Below, in pieces: positions 24,376-33,955 of a stretch of DNA of 63,190 bases. Every line of letters starts with the position of its first letter. Position 1 is the first letter of the stretch. Origin of the DNA: Betaproteobacteria bacterium (GTDB lineage: Bacteria; Pseudomonadota; Gammaproteobacteria; Burkholderiales; CAIKXV01); assembly GCA_021298815.1 (NCBI GenBank), contig JAJTHE010000101.1, forward strand, positions 1 to 63,190, in the 5' to 3' direction. Under the pieces are notes generated by a model. The model was not told where the DNA came from. It worked only from the letters and a program-made list of their open reading frames with translations, and made no database searches. A program made the translations under genes and the position numbers.

Positions 24376-27221
24376 CAGCCGGCCCCCGTGCCCGGCACCG
24401 CTGCCGGAGATGGCGGTGCCGCGGGCGGCGCCGTGGTGACCCGGCCGATCGACGAGATCATCATCATCGTGCTGCCCACCACGGTGAGATAGACGCCGAG
24501 GTCGAAGAACATGGCGGAGGCCAGCGGTACCTTGCCCAGCAGGGGCAGGTCGAAGTAGGCATAGCTGCTGGTCAGGAACGGGAAGCCGATCACCGCCGCT
24601 CCCAGCCCGGTGAGGCCGGCCGCGAACATGCCGGCGGCGATCCAGCGATCGAAGCCCTCCTCGCCCGGCGGCGCTGCCGGGGCGGGTTGGTCCGGATGGA
24701 CGCTGCCCGGCACGGAGTCGCGCCCGCCGGCCATGTACTGCACGAGCAGCGCGATCGCGGTCACCAGGCCGGCGACGAAGCCGCCGCCCGGCTGGTTGTG
24801 CCCGCGCAGGAACAGGTAGGCCGATGCAGCCAGCGCGAACGGCAGGATCGCCCGCGCGAGCACGCGCAGCATCAGCGGCCGTGCCTCATGCGGATCGGGT
24901 GCCCGCGCATGGCCCGGGGCGACGAACCCGGCCAGCAGGGCCTGGATGGTCAGCCCGGCCACTGCCAGCACCAGGATCTCGACCAGCGTGTCGAAGCTGC
25001 GGAAGTCGACGAGGATCACGTTCACCACGTTCGAGCCACCGCCCTTGGGCACCGACTGCTCCAGGAAATAGGTCGAGATGCTGGCGAGCGGGCGGGTCAG
25101 CGCGGCGTAGGCCAGCGCGGCCACCCCGACGCCGGCCGCCAGCGCGATCAGCGCGTCGCGCAGCTTCCCGGGCAGGGTGCCTTCGGCCGGCGTGGTGGCG
25201 GGCAGGTGGCGCAACGCGACCATCAGCAGCACTACCGTGACCACCTCGACCGAGAGCTGCGTCAGCGCGAGGTCCGGCGCCGAGAACAGCACGAAGGTGA
25301 GGCTGACCAGCAGCCCCACCGCCCCCAGCGCGACCAGCGACAGCAGCCTGCGCCGGTGCAGGGCGACCGTGGCGACCGTCGCGCACAGCACGGCCAGCCA
25401 CATCGCGATGGCTGCCCCGTTCGACGGCAGCAGGATCTCGTCTCCGGTCGAATACCCGCCGAGGTAGAACGGCAACGTACCCGCGGCCAGCGCGACTGCG
25501 ACCAGCAGCCACAGGTAGCGCTGCAGCGAACCGTTCTGCACCAGGCCGGTCGCCAGGCGCGACGCCGACACCAGGGTTTCCAGCAGCCGGTCGAACAGGC
25601 GCTTCGCGCTGACGCCGTCGTCCCGGTACGTGTGGAGGTTGTAGCCACGCTGCAGGCCGAAGTAGAGCGCGCTGCCGAACAGCAGCGCCACGGCACTCAT
25701 CGCCAGCGGCAGGTTGAACCCGTGCCACAGGCTGATGCTGTAGTCGGGCACGCTGCCCAGGAGCACGCCGGAAACGGCGATGTCGAGCAGCGGTGCGACC
25801 ACCAGGTTGGGCATCACCCCGACCAGCACGCACAGCACCACCAGCAGTTCCACCGGCACGCGCATCCAGCGCGGCGGCTCGTGCGGGGTACGCTCGAGGT
25901 CGACCGGCTCCCCGTTGAAGAACACGTCGTGCACCAGCCGCAGCGAATAGGCCACCGCGAACGCACCTGCGACCGTCGCCATCACCGGGATCAGCCAGTC
26001 GGCCCAGGTGCCGGTGTCTACCGCCAGCGTCTTCGCCAGCAGCATCTCCTTGGACAGGAAGCCGTTGAGCAGGGGCACTCCCGCCATCGCCGCGGCCGCC
26101 ACGGCGACCAGGGTGGCGGTGACCGGCATGTAGCGCGACAGCCCGTTCAGGCGGCGCAGGTCGCGCGTGCCCGTCTCGTGGTCGATGATGCCGGCAGCCA
26201 TGAACAGCGACGCCTTGAACGTCGCATGGTTGATGATGTGGAACACCCCGGCCACGACCGCCAGCGGCGTGTCCAGGCCGAACAGCAGAGTGATCAGGCC
26301 GAGGTGGCTGATCGTGGAGTACGCCAGCAGACCCTTCAGGTCCTGCTGGAACAGGGCTACCCAAGCGGCGAACACCAGGGTGACCAGGCCGGTCCCGGTG
26401 ACCAGCAGGAACCACAGGTCGTTGCCGCCCAGCAGCGGGTACAGGCGCGCAAGCAGGAACACCCCGGCCTTCACCATCGTCGCCGAATGCAGGTAGGCCG
26501 AAACCGGCGTCGGCGCGGCCATCGCATGCGGCAGCCAGAAGTGGAACGGGAACTGAGCGCTCTTGGTAAACGCCCCCAGCAGCACGAGGAACAGGGCGAG
26601 CGGAAACAGCGGATGGCCCTGCAGCACCTCGCGCTGGTCGAGCACTTCGGACAGCTCGAAGCTGCCGGTGATGTTGCCGATCAGCAGAACGCCGGCGAGC
26701 AGCGCGAGCCCGCCGGCACCGGTCACGGTGAGCGCCATGCGTGCACCCTGGCGCGCGTCGCTGCGCTCCCGCCAGAACCCGATCAGCAGGAAGGACGAGA
26801 GGCTGGTGCATTCCCAGAACACCACCAGCAGCAGCAGGTTGTCCGACAGCACCACGCCGAGCATCGAGCCCATGAACAGCAGCAGCAGGCTCAGGAAGCG
26901 CGACGCATCGTCCTGCGGGGAAAGGTAGTAGTGCGCGTACAGGATCACCAGCAGGCCGATGGCGAGGATCAACAACGCGAACAGGAAGCCGAAGCCGTCG
27001 AGCATGAACGTGAGGTTCAGGCCGATCGCGGGAAGCCACTGGCCGCCGGCCTGGACGAGGTTGCCCTCGAATACGGCGGGCGCATGCGACATCAGCAGCA
27101 CCAGCGACAGCGCTGGCGCGCCCGCTGCGAGCACGGCACAGCGCAGCCGGTCGTGGCGACCGGCCAAACGGGGAAGCGCCGCCATCAGGAACGGCAGCAG
27201 GACGATGAGGATCAGGGACAA
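24375..27221 (-). CDS. mnhAB: Mrp/Pha cation antiporter fused subunits A and B
   Basis: This 948-residue protein combines the MnhA and MnhB subunits. The N-terminal part (about 1-610) is a NuoL-like transporter (DNLLLLVVFWECTSLSSFLLIGFW, KSAQFPFHFWLPHAMAAPTPVSAYLHSATMVKAG, AYSTISHLGLI). The middle region (about 610-760) contains FSAPDLALTQLSVEVV. The C-terminal part (about 790-940) is MnhB (LFLRGHNQPGGGFVAGLV, FDLGVYLTVVGSTMMMI). The fusion is usual in the Pha-type (group 2) systems of proteobacteria. It is the first gene of the six-gene operon. Confidence 0.95.
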   Translation of the reverse strand: MSLILIVLLPFLMAALPRLAGRHDRLRCAVLAAGAPALSLVLLMSHAPAVFEGNLVQAGGQWLPAIGLNLTFMLDGFGFLFALLILAIGLLVILYAHYYLSPQDDASRFLSLLLLFMGSMLGVVLSDNLLLLVVFWECTSLSSFLLIGFWRERSDARQGARMALTVTGAGGLALLAGVLLIGNITGSFELSEVLDQREVLQGHPLFPLALFLVLLGAFTKSAQFPFHFWLPHAMAAPTPVSAYLHSATMVKAGVFLLARLYPLLGGNDLWFLLVTGTGLVTLVFAAWVALFQQDLKGLLAYSTISHLGLITLLFGLDTPLAVVAGVFHIINHATFKASLFMAAGIIDHETGTRDLRRLNGLSRYMPVTATLVAVAAAAMAGVPLLNGFLSKEMLLAKTLAVDTGTWADWLIPVMATVAGAFAVAYSLRLVHDVFFNGEPVDLERTPHEPPRWMRVPVELLVVLCVLVGVMPNLVVAPLLDIAVSGVLLGSVPDYSISLWHGFNLPLAMSAVALLFGSALYFGLQRGYNLHTYRDDGVSAKRLFDRLLETLVSASRLATGLVQNGSLQRYLWLLVAVALAAGTLPFYLGGYSTGDEILLPSNGAAIAMWLAVLCATVATVALHRRRLLSLVALGAVGLLVSLTFVLFSAPDLALTQLSVEVVTVVLLMVALRHLPATTPAEGTLPGKLRDALIALAAGVGVAALAYAALTRPLASISTYFLEQSVPKGGGSNVVNVILVDFRSFDTLVEILVLAVAGLTIQALLAGFVAPGHARAPDPHEARPLMLRVLARAILPFALAASAYLFLRGHNQPGGGFVAGLVTAIALLVQYMAGGRDSVPGSVHPDQPAPAAPPGEEGFDRWIAAGMFAAGLTGLGAAVIGFPFLTSSYAYFDLPLLGKVPLASAMFFDLGVYLTVVGSTMMMISSIGRVTTAPPAAPPSPAAVPGTGAG

Positions 27222-27432
27222 GGGGCGGCAACCGGGGCTGGGGACGTCGTCTCGGTCGACTTCGCGGCATGCGGGACACGGGACGGGCCGGGTCCGGGGA
27301 GATTCACGCGAAGCGAACGCGCCATGATCGGGTCACGCGAGACCGTGGCGTGCAGAGCCTTCAAGCCTACCACCCTTGCGTGCATGCGGGCGGATGCTCC
27401 TGCTGCACAGGGCAGGCGCCGGGACGCCAGCG

Positions 27433-28023
27433 TCAGGACGAAGACACGGATTCCACCCAGATGAGTTCGCAGGCGCCCGCGCCGGTGTCGTCCCGGGTGA
27501 GCGAACTGCGCCAGCGCCAGCCATCCGCCGCGACGGCTTCCACCAGGTAGCCCCGGATCGTCACCACCTGCCCCTTGCGTATCGCCTTCAGCGCCGCCTC
27601 GACACGGTCGTCGGCCGGGATCATGTGCATGTTGGCGCTGGAGGTCTCGATCTCGCGGCGCGGTATCGGGAAATCGTCGGTGCGCCAGAAGTAGAAGCGG
27701 CCGCTCTGGGTTATGCGGATGCGCTCGAGCACCGCCGTGTCCGACATCCTGCCCCAGCCCAGCGCGAGGTCCACCGGTGCCAGCTGGGCCTCGCGGTCGA
27801 GGCGGTAGTGTTCCGCGCCGAGCACCCGGGCCGAGACCTCGAACCGGGCCAGTGCGCGGATGCGGTAGCCGTTGCGGGTGAACTCCCGATCTCCCGACAC
27901 CGACGACTGCGCCGGAAGGTCGGCGGCATGGACGCCCGGCGGCAGCGAAACCTCGCGCCCGCTCCACCAGTTCAGGGCCCCGAACAGCACCAGGGCGATG
28001 AAGACGAGTTTCGGCCAGTTCAT
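27433..28023 (-). CDS. membrane-anchored hypothetical protein
   Basis: This 196-residue protein has one N-terminal hydrophobic helix (KLVFIALVLFGALNWW, about 5-20) and a soluble part with LARFEVSARVLGAEHYRLD, VDLALGWGRMSD, IRITQSGRFYFWRTDD and a C-terminal GQVVTIRGYLVEAVAADGWRWRSSLTRDDTG segment. The last segment looks like a small beta-barrel fold, but I do not recognise a family. It precedes the antiporter operon on the same strand with 211 bases between, in which I see no clear promoter or RNA. Confidence 0.55.
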   Translation of the reverse strand: MNWPKLVFIALVLFGALNWWSGREVSLPPGVHAADLPAQSSVSGDREFTRNGYRIRALARFEVSARVLGAEHYRLDREAQLAPVDLALGWGRMSDTAVLERIRITQSGRFYFWRTDDFPIPRREIETSSANMHMIPADDRVEAALKAIRKGQVVTIRGYLVEAVAADGWRWRSSLTRDDTGAGACELIWVESVSSS

Positions 28024-28113
28024 TGCCGGATGCTAACCGCTCGGCCGGCCTCCGTTCCAGTCTTCCAGCGGACATTGGGCAGGCGACGGAACGGCTGCAG
28101 CCACGGGCCCGCG

Positions 28114-28536
28114 CTATTTGACCAGCGTCACCGGACAGTCCGCGAGCTGCAGCACGCGCTGCGCGACCGATCCCAGCAGCAGCCCGGGAATCGCGCCCAG
28201 CCCGCGCGTGCCCATCACGATCTCGCCCACCCCGTGGCTGCGCGCATGGTCGGCGATCACCCGGGCCGGCACGCCACTGGCCGAATGGTACGTGCAGGCG
28301 ATGCCGGTGGACGCCACCCGCGCACGCGCCGGATCGATCATCGCCGCCGCTTCCGCAGCCAGCACGCGATCGATCTCCGCGGCATCGACCAGTTCGCGCG
28401 TGTCGATGCCCACCTCGCCGAGCACGCTCAGCACCTGCAGGCGGGTACCGCTGCGCGCGCTTGCAAGCGCCAGGGCATGGTCGAGCGCGCGCTGCGCGGA
28501 CGGGGAGTTGTCGTATGGCACCAGCAGGTCGGACAT
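28114..28536 (-). CDS. universal stress protein UspA family
   Basis: This 140-residue protein has the UspA fold with DNSPSAQRALDHAL and the ATP-binding motif G-x2-G-x9-G-S (GTRGLGAIPGLLLGS, about 113-127), so it probably binds ATP. It is preceded on the same strand by mutY, with no sign of a shared function. Confidence 0.9.
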   Translation of the reverse strand: MSDLLVPYDNSPSAQRALDHALALASARSGTRLQVLSVLGEVGIDTRELVDAAEIDRVLAAEAAAMIDPARARVASTGIACTYHSASGVPARVIADHARSHGVGEIVMGTRGLGAIPGLLLGSVAQRVLQLADCPVTLVK

Positions 28537-28560
28537 GGTGGTTCCTTTCGGGATGGATGT

Positions 28561-29745
28561 TCACTGCGGGCCGTCGAGCGGCAGCGTGCCCGAAGGCACG
28601 CCCCGGCCGACGCCCTGCAGCAGGACCCGCACCGGTGCGGGAAGGGCGACGCTGTCGAGCTGGTCGAACGCCACCCAGCGGCGTACAGGTTCCGCCGCCT
28701 CGACCGGGATGGCAAGGCCCGGCGCATCGACCAGATGCATCCAGGCCAGCCTTGGTTCCAGCGTCAGCCGGAAATGGGTGAACGCATGCTCGACCGGCGC
28801 CAGCGGCTGCAGCGCGCCCTCGGTCGCGCGTATGCGCGCCTCGACCTGCGCATCGATCGACTCCGGCAGGCTCCACAGGCCACCCCAGATGTCGGTCGGG
28901 GCACGACGCTCGAGCAGCACGCCGCGCGCCGGATCGACCAGCAGCCATGCCGCGCTCGCACGACGGGGCATCTCCCGCTTCGGCCTTGGCGCGGGGATCG
29001 CCGCGATGCGTCCGGACAGCCGGGCGCTGCAGTCGGCCGCGACCGGGCACTCGCCGCAGCGCGGCCGGCTGCGGGCACAGGGCCCGGCACCGAGGTCCAT
29101 CAGCGCCTGGGTATAGGTGCCGATGTCCGGGTCGCCGTGCGGCAGCGGACCCGCAGCGCGGACCGGCGCAGGCAGGCGCGCGACGGATTCCGCCCACAAC
29201 GCGGCCAGCACCGCGGGTTCGCCCGCCCAGCCTTCGATCCCGGCGTGGCGGGCCAGCACGCGCTTGACGTTGCCGTCGAGGATCGCATGGCGCTGGCCGA
29301 AGGCGAACGCACAGATCGCCCCGGCGGTGGAGCGGCCGATCCCGGGCAGCGCCAGCACCGCATCGAAATCCTCGGGGAACCGCCCGCCATGGCGTTCCAT
29401 CACCTGCACGGCCGCCCGCTGCAGGCAGCGCGCCCGTGCGTAATAGCCCAGCCCGCTCCATGCGGCGAGCACGTCGTCGAGCGCGGCGGCCGCCAGCGCG
29501 GACACATCCGGGAACCGTTCCAGGAACCGCAGGTAGTACGGGATGACCGTCGCCACCTGGGTCTGCTGCAGCATGATCTCGGACAGCCATATCCGGTACG
29601 GGTCGCGGATGCCCTGCCACGGCAGTCCGCTGCGCCCGGCGGTACGCTGCCAGGCGACCAGTCGCGCGGCGAACGCCCCAGCGCCTGCGGTGCTGCCCGC
29701 GTCCCCTCTGCCGCCGTCGACCGTCCCCGGCGCTGCGCGCTTCAT
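28561..29745 (-). CDS. mutY: A/G-specific adenine glycosylase
   Basis: MutY removes adenine mispaired with 8-oxoguanine. The 394-residue protein has Glu56 in SEIMLQQTQV, the helix-hairpin-helix LPGIGRSTAGA (133-143), catalytic Asp157 in AILDGNVKRV, the iron-sulfur cysteines C223-x6-C230-x2-C233-x5-C239, and a C-terminal NUDIX-like domain (AAWLLVDPARGVLLERR, IWGGLWSLPE). The start overlaps the asmA stop by ATGA. Confidence 0.95.
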   Translation of the reverse strand: MKRAAPGTVDGGRGDAGSTAGAGAFAARLVAWQRTAGRSGLPWQGIRDPYRIWLSEIMLQQTQVATVIPYYLRFLERFPDVSALAAAALDDVLAAWSGLGYYARARCLQRAAVQVMERHGGRFPEDFDAVLALPGIGRSTAGAICAFAFGQRHAILDGNVKRVLARHAGIEGWAGEPAVLAALWAESVARLPAPVRAAGPLPHGDPDIGTYTQALMDLGAGPCARSRPRCGECPVAADCSARLSGRIAAIPAPRPKREMPRRASAAWLLVDPARGVLLERRAPTDIWGGLWSLPESIDAQVEARIRATEGALQPLAPVEHAFTHFRLTLEPRLAWMHLVDAPGLAIPVEAAEPVRRWVAFDQLDSVALPAPVRVLLQGVGRGVPSGTLPLDGPQ

Positions 29746-32150
29746 CGACCGAGCAGGCCCTTCAGGAGGTCGGCGGGCGGCGACGCACGCCCGGCCGCCC
29801 CGGGCTCGCCCTTGCCCGCGCCGAGGCGTTCCTGCAGCAGGTCGGTCGCGCGCCGCTGGATCTCCTGGCGCGCGGCACCTGCGACCATCGCCTGCAGGTC
29901 GAAGTCGTACTCCGGCCGGGCCAACGGCCCGGTGATGCGCACCGGCACCGTGATGCCGCGCAGTTCCGAGGCATCGCGCCCGCCCTGTCCACCCAGTGTG
30001 CCGACGATGGTCGGCCGCAGCAGGTAGTCGATGCGGCCGGCACCGATGTCGATCTGCCCTTCGCCTCCGGCGCGCAGCAGCGGCGACTTCATCGACAGGT
30101 CGGAACTGCGCGCGATGCCGTCGCGCAAGGTGAAGCTCGCCTTCAGTTCCGTGAAGCCGGTCCGCTCGCTGGCCGCGGCGGCGCGCGCCTCGCGCCCGCG
30201 CAGCTGGGCGATCCGGCCGCGCGCCTCGCGCAGCACGCCGGCGATGTCGACCCCGCGCAACGCGCCATCGGCAAGGCTCACCGATGCGCTGCCCGACAGC
30301 GCGCGTCGCAGCGCATCGACCGACCGGCCCTCGGTGGACAGGTCGACACGGATGTCGCCGCGCCCCTCGACCAGTTCGACCTTCGCCGCATCGGCGAGCA
30401 GCGGCCCGACCTGCACGCCGGACAACTGCTGCCGGACCAGCACCCGCGGCACCTTCCCCTGCACCAGGCTGAGGCCGCCCTGCAGGCGCCCCGAATAGAG
30501 CGTCGCCACGATCGGGGATGCGTCGAGCCGTCCGTCGGACGCCGCGAGGTCGATGCGGACGTTCGCGGCCCGGACGCCGGCCACGCGCAGCGCCCCGACG
30601 CGCAGCGCGCCGGCGAGCGACAGCCCTTCGAGGAATCCGAAGTCGAGGGGATCGGCGGCTGCCGCGGACCCCGCCGCGCCCGGGGCAGCCGTCGCTGGCG
30701 GGGCGGCAGCCGGCGCCGCTGCAACCGGCGCAGGCCGGTAGCGGTCCAGGTCGAACTGGTCGGCCTCGACATCGAACGTCCACAGCGCGTCTGCGCCGCG
30801 GCGCGACACACGTGCCCGCAGCGACGTCTCGTTCAACCGGCCCTCGGCGGTGCCCGCGACCACGCCGGCCGCTGCATCGATCGAAGCCGTGCCGTCGATC
30901 GCGAGCGTCACGTCGCGCGCCGGGGCGTCGAGCCCGAACAAGGTCGCCTTGAGCGAATAGCGGCTCGCCTCGTGCCTGCCGGCCTGCAGGTCGGACGCCG
31001 CCTGTGCACGGGCCGATCCCTGCACCGTGTGGCCGCCCAGCCGGCCCTCGATGTCCGCCTTGATCTCGGGCGCCTCGACGCGCACGAGGCCACGGCCGCC
31101 TTCGGCAAGCCGGCCCTGCAGTACCAGCGCGCCACGCAGGTTCAGCGTGTCGGCGCCCGCGCGATGGTCGGCGACCAGCGCGAGCCCCGCGCCCTTGAAC
31201 ACGCGATCGACTGCCTGGAGCGCGGGCAGGCTGAGCTCGATCGACAGCGAGCGCCGGGCATCGCCCTGCCGCAGGCCGAGCTTCAGCTTCTCGACCTCGA
31301 TCGCCCCCGGCGCGCTGGACAGGCGGGCCGCTTCCATCTTCACGTCGATCGGTGTCCCGCCTGCAGTCCCGGACAGGGACGCAACCAGCGCGCCGACCCC
31401 GAAGCGCCCGGCCCGCAGGTCGAGCAGCAGCCGGCCACGCGCCTCGGCACGCAGGTCGACCCCGGGATCGCTCGCCTGCAGCACGACCGACAGATTGAAC
31501 GGCTCGGTCGTGTCGCCGCCGATGCGTCCGGTGGACAGTTCGAGCGCGGACATCGAAAGCACCCGGCCGGTGCGTTCATCGCGCGAAGTGAAGCCTCCCT
31601 TCTCGACCACGATGCGGCCGATGTCGAGCCCGATCGCGGGCGCCGCTGCGTCTGCGGGCGCGCTGCCCGCCCCGTCCGCCCCGTCCGCCTTGCCTCCGGC
31701 AGCACCCGCCAGCAGGTCGTCGATGTTCCGGCTGCCATCCTTGCGCGTGACCAGCGTCGCCCGGGGCCGGATGATCGCCAGTTCGCGCACCACCACGCGT
31801 CCGCGCAGCAGCGGCAGCAGTGCCAGCGAGGCGCGCAGCCGGTCCGCGCCTGCGAACTCGGTGGAACCGGCGCGTTCGGACAGGCTCACCCCGCCGACCT
31901 CGGCTCCGAGGGCGGGAAACAGGGTGAGCCGGATGTCGCCGTCGAGAGTCAGCGTACGATCGTAGCGCTGCGCCACCTGTTCGACCAGCGTCGGCTTCCA
32001 TCCATTCGGATCGAACGTGAACGCGATCCAGGCAAGGGCGCCGCCCGCCAGCGCGGCCAGCACGCCGGCACCGACCAGGACGCGGCGCAGCCAGGGGCGC
32101 GATCGGTTGGCAGGCATGGCAGAAGCCGGCATCGGGATGCTCCACGGCAA
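29742..32150 (-). CDS. AsmA family outer-membrane assembly protein
   Basis: This 802-residue protein has an N-terminal membrane helix (LVGAGVLAALAGGALAWIAF, about 25-44), the AsmA entry motif FTFDPNGWKPTLVEQVAQRYDR, and the C-terminal AsmA-like ending (FTLRDGIARSSDLSMKSPLL, GAGRIDYLLRPTIVGT, VRITGPLARPEYDFDLQ). The repetitive beta-rich middle fits the family's bridge-like lipid-transport model. An Ala/Pro linker interrupts it at about 470-495. The N-terminal 11 residues may be spurious (ATG at 32117 is an alternative start). Confidence 0.88.
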   Translation of the reverse strand: MPWSIPMPASAMPANRSRPWLRRVLVGAGVLAALAGGALAWIAFTFDPNGWKPTLVEQVAQRYDRTLTLDGDIRLTLFPALGAEVGGVSLSERAGSTEFAGADRLRASLALLPLLRGRVVVRELAIIRPRATLVTRKDGSRNIDDLLAGAAGGKADGADGAGSAPADAAAPAIGLDIGRIVVEKGGFTSRDERTGRVLSMSALELSTGRIGGDTTEPFNLSVVLQASDPGVDLRAEARGRLLLDLRAGRFGVGALVASLSGTAGGTPIDVKMEAARLSSAPGAIEVEKLKLGLRQGDARRSLSIELSLPALQAVDRVFKGAGLALVADHRAGADTLNLRGALVLQGRLAEGGRGLVRVEAPEIKADIEGRLGGHTVQGSARAQAASDLQAGRHEASRYSLKATLFGLDAPARDVTLAIDGTASIDAAAGVVAGTAEGRLNETSLRARVSRRGADALWTFDVEADQFDLDRYRPAPVAAAPAAAPPATAAPGAAGSAAAADPLDFGFLEGLSLAGALRVGALRVAGVRAANVRIDLAASDGRLDASPIVATLYSGRLQGGLSLVQGKVPRVLVRQQLSGVQVGPLLADAAKVELVEGRGDIRVDLSTEGRSVDALRRALSGSASVSLADGALRGVDIAGVLREARGRIAQLRGREARAAAASERTGFTELKASFTLRDGIARSSDLSMKSPLLRAGGEGQIDIGAGRIDYLLRPTIVGTLGGQGGRDASELRGITVPVRITGPLARPEYDFDLQAMVAGAARQEIQRRATDLLQERLGAGKGEPGAAGRASPPADLLKGLLGR

Positions 32151-32212
32151 GGTACGGGACGGGACGACGACTTGTCGATTCTAGCCGGAGCATCGCGCGC
32201 GGCCGCGGTACG

Positions 32213-32611
32213 ATGGAGCCCATGGACGACCCGCTGCAACGACCGATCCGCTCTGCCTGCGCAAGGATCGAGCCTTACGTCACGCGCGACGGCTCGCTCG
32301 TGCGCGAGCTCATGCACCCGGCGGTTCAGGGCAACCGGGCGCAGAGCCTCGCCCAGGCGGTGGTTCCCGCCGGAGCGACCACCCTGCTGCATCGGCACCG
32401 TCTGACCGAGGAGATCTACCACTTCACCCAGGGCCAGGGCCGGATGCGCGTCGGCGGTCATGTGTTCGAGGTCGCCGCCGGCGACACGGTGTGCATCCCG
32501 CCCGGGGCGGTGCACAACCTCGAGAACACGGGCAGCATCGAGATGCAGCTAATCTGCGCATGCACGCCGGCGTACTCGCACGACGACACCGAGTTGCTCG
32601 ACGGGCGCTGA
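32213..32611 (+). CDS. cupin domain protein
   Basis: This 132-residue protein has a single cupin domain: TLLHRHRLTEEIYHFTQGQGRM (metal-binding His-x-His and Glu), then VAAGDTVCIPPGAVHNLEN (His). A role as a small-molecule dioxygenase or binder is unknown. The start may also be the ATG at 32222. It runs divergently from the asmA gene. Confidence 0.85.
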   Translation: MEPMDDPLQRPIRSACARIEPYVTRDGSLVRELMHPAVQGNRAQSLAQAVVPAGATTLLHRHRLTEEIYHFTQGQGRMRVGGHVFEVAAGDTVCIPPGAVHNLENTGSIEMQLICACTPAYSHDDTELLDGR

Positions 32612-32635
32612 AGCGGCACCGGGCATCGAGCGCCG

Positions 32636-32709
32636 TGGAGCGGGTGATGGGAATCGAACCCACGTCTAGAGCTTGGGAAGCTTTCGTTCTACCATTGAAC
32701 TACACCCGC
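32636..32709 (-). tRNA. tRNA-Gly (anticodon CCC)
   Basis: Read on the minus strand, GCGGGTG begins the acceptor stem (5' end at 32709) and pairs with CACCCGC; CCA is encoded at the 3' end. The D arm is GTTC-AATGGTA-GAAC, the anticodon loop is TTCCCAA, and the T arm contains GGTTCGATTCC. It closely resembles E. coli glyU, with anticodon CCC reading GGG. The anticodon stem AAAGC/GCTCT has one A-C mismatch at the second pair (28-42). Confidence 0.96.
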
Positions 32710-32839
32710 CAGCGATGCCGATCCTGCCCCATCATTTTACTTCGGTTTCAGGCCGCCGGGCGGATCGCCCGCAGGCGCCGGGTGTTCGTCGCTGCTTGCA
32801 GCCGGCGCGAAGAAAGCCGGCGGGCGATAAAATGCCGCG

Positions 32840-33094
32840 ATGAACTATCCGATCCCGCAAGAACCGGCACCCCTCCAGGGCCCGGGCCCGACCCTGCGCC
32901 TGACGGTGAATGGTGAAAACCGTACCTTCCCGGCCCCGCTGACCTGCGCAGGACTGGTCGACGCGCTGTCTCTCGCCGGTCGCCGGATCGCACTCGAGCG
33001 CAACGGCGAGATCGTGCCGCGCAGCCGCCTTGCGGACACGCCGCTGGCGCATGCGGACACCATCGAGATCGTGGTCGCCGTCGGCGGCGGCTGA
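32840..33094 (+). CDS. thiS: sulfur carrier protein ThiS
   Basis: ThiS carries sulfur as a C-terminal thiocarboxylate for thiazole formation in thiamine synthesis. The 84-residue protein has [15 protein letters not shown], a ubiquitin-like core ([13 protein letters not shown]) and the C-terminal Gly-Gly(-Gly) end needed for activity. A 20-residue N-terminal extension is not usual, so the start may be later. No thiamine riboswitch was recognised upstream. It is followed by thiG. Confidence 0.92.
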   Translation: MNYPIPQEPAPLQGPGPTLRLTVNGENRTFPAPLTCAGLVDALSLAGRRIALERNGEIVPRSRLADTPLAHADTIEIVVAVGGG

Positions 33095-33142
33095 AGCCTG
33101 CATGCCGGGCGCCCCGCCCGGCGAACCTTCCGGAGTACACCC

Positions 33143-33955
33143 ATGTCCAACATGCCTGCGCCGTCCCCCCTGCGGATCGGCGAACGCAGCTTCAAGTCGC
33201 GCCTGCTCGTCGGTACCGGGAAGTACAGGGACTTCGACGAAACCCGGCTCGCGATCGAGGCCAGCGGCGCGGAGATCGTCACCGTGGCGATCCGCCGCAC
33301 CAACATCGGACAGAACCAGGGCGAACCCAGCCTGCTCGATGCCCTGCCTCCTTCGCGCTTCACGATGCTGCCCAACAGCGCCGGCTGCTATACGGCGGAC
33401 GACGCCGTGCGTACGCTTCGTCTGGGGCGCGAACTGCTCGACGGCCATACGCTTTGCAAGCTCGAGGTGCTGGGCGACCCGCATACGCTGTACCCGAACA
33501 TGGCGGAAACCCTGCGCGCGGCCGAGACCCTGGTGCGCGACGGCTTCGAGGTGATGGTCTACTGCAGCGACGATCCGATCATGGCGAAGCAGCTGGAAGA
33601 GATCGGCTGCGTCGCGGTGATGCCGCTCGCCAGCCTCATCGGCTCCGGGATGGGCATCCTCAACCCCTGGAACCTGCAGATCATCATCGGCAACGCGAAG
33701 GTACCGGTGATCGTCGATGCCGGCGTGGGCACCGCCTCCGACGCGGCCATCGCGATGGAGCTCGGCTGCGACGGCGTGCTGATGAACACCGCGATCGCCG
33801 CCGCGAAGCAGCCGGTGCTGATGGCCTCCGCGATGCGCAAGGCAGTCGAGGCGGGCCGCGAGGCGTTCCTCGCCGGCCGGATGCCGAAGAAGCTCTACAG
33901 CGCCGCGCCCAGTTCGCCCACCGCCGGCCTGATCACGCCGGGCAAGCCCGCTTGA
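33143..33955 (+). CDS. thiG: thiazole synthase
   Basis: ThiG condenses 1-deoxyxylulose 5-phosphate, dehydroglycine and ThiS thiocarboxylate into thiazole phosphate. The 270 residues show [12 protein letters not shown], the AIRRTNI strand, the Schiff-base Lys in [10 protein letters not shown], and [32 protein letters not shown]. The gene lies 48 bases after thiS and overlaps trmB. Confidence 0.95.
   Translation: MSNMPAPSPLRIGERSFKSRLLVGTGKYRDFDETRLAIEASGAEIVTVAIRRTNIGQNQGEPSLLDALPPSRFTMLPNSAGCYTADDAVRTLRLGRELLDGHTLCKLEVLGDPHTLYPNMAETLRAAETLVRDGFEVMVYCSDDPIMAKQLEEIGCVAVMPLASLIGSGMGILNPWNLQIIIGNAKVPVIVDAGVGTASDAAIAMELGCDGVLMNTAIAAAKQPVLMASAMRKAVEAGREAFLAGRMPKKLYSAAPSSPTAGLITPGKPA

Noticed and set aside
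27222..27432. Small ORF before the antiporter operon (start near 27324, minus)
   Set aside because: No ribosome site or family similarity; likely chance in GC-rich DNA.
24687..27464. 925-codon open frame opposite the mnhAB gene
   Set aside because: It is rich in Arg, Gln and His, has no known motif and is a shadow of the well-supported antiporter gene.
32712..32839. Possible thiamine riboswitch before thiS
   Set aside because: The CTGAGA and other conserved TPP-box pieces are absent.
32491..32916. Reading frame encoding MGIEPTSRAWEAFVLPLNYT across the tRNA-Gly
   Set aside because: This is the well-known false protein made by reading the antisense of a tRNA-Gly gene.
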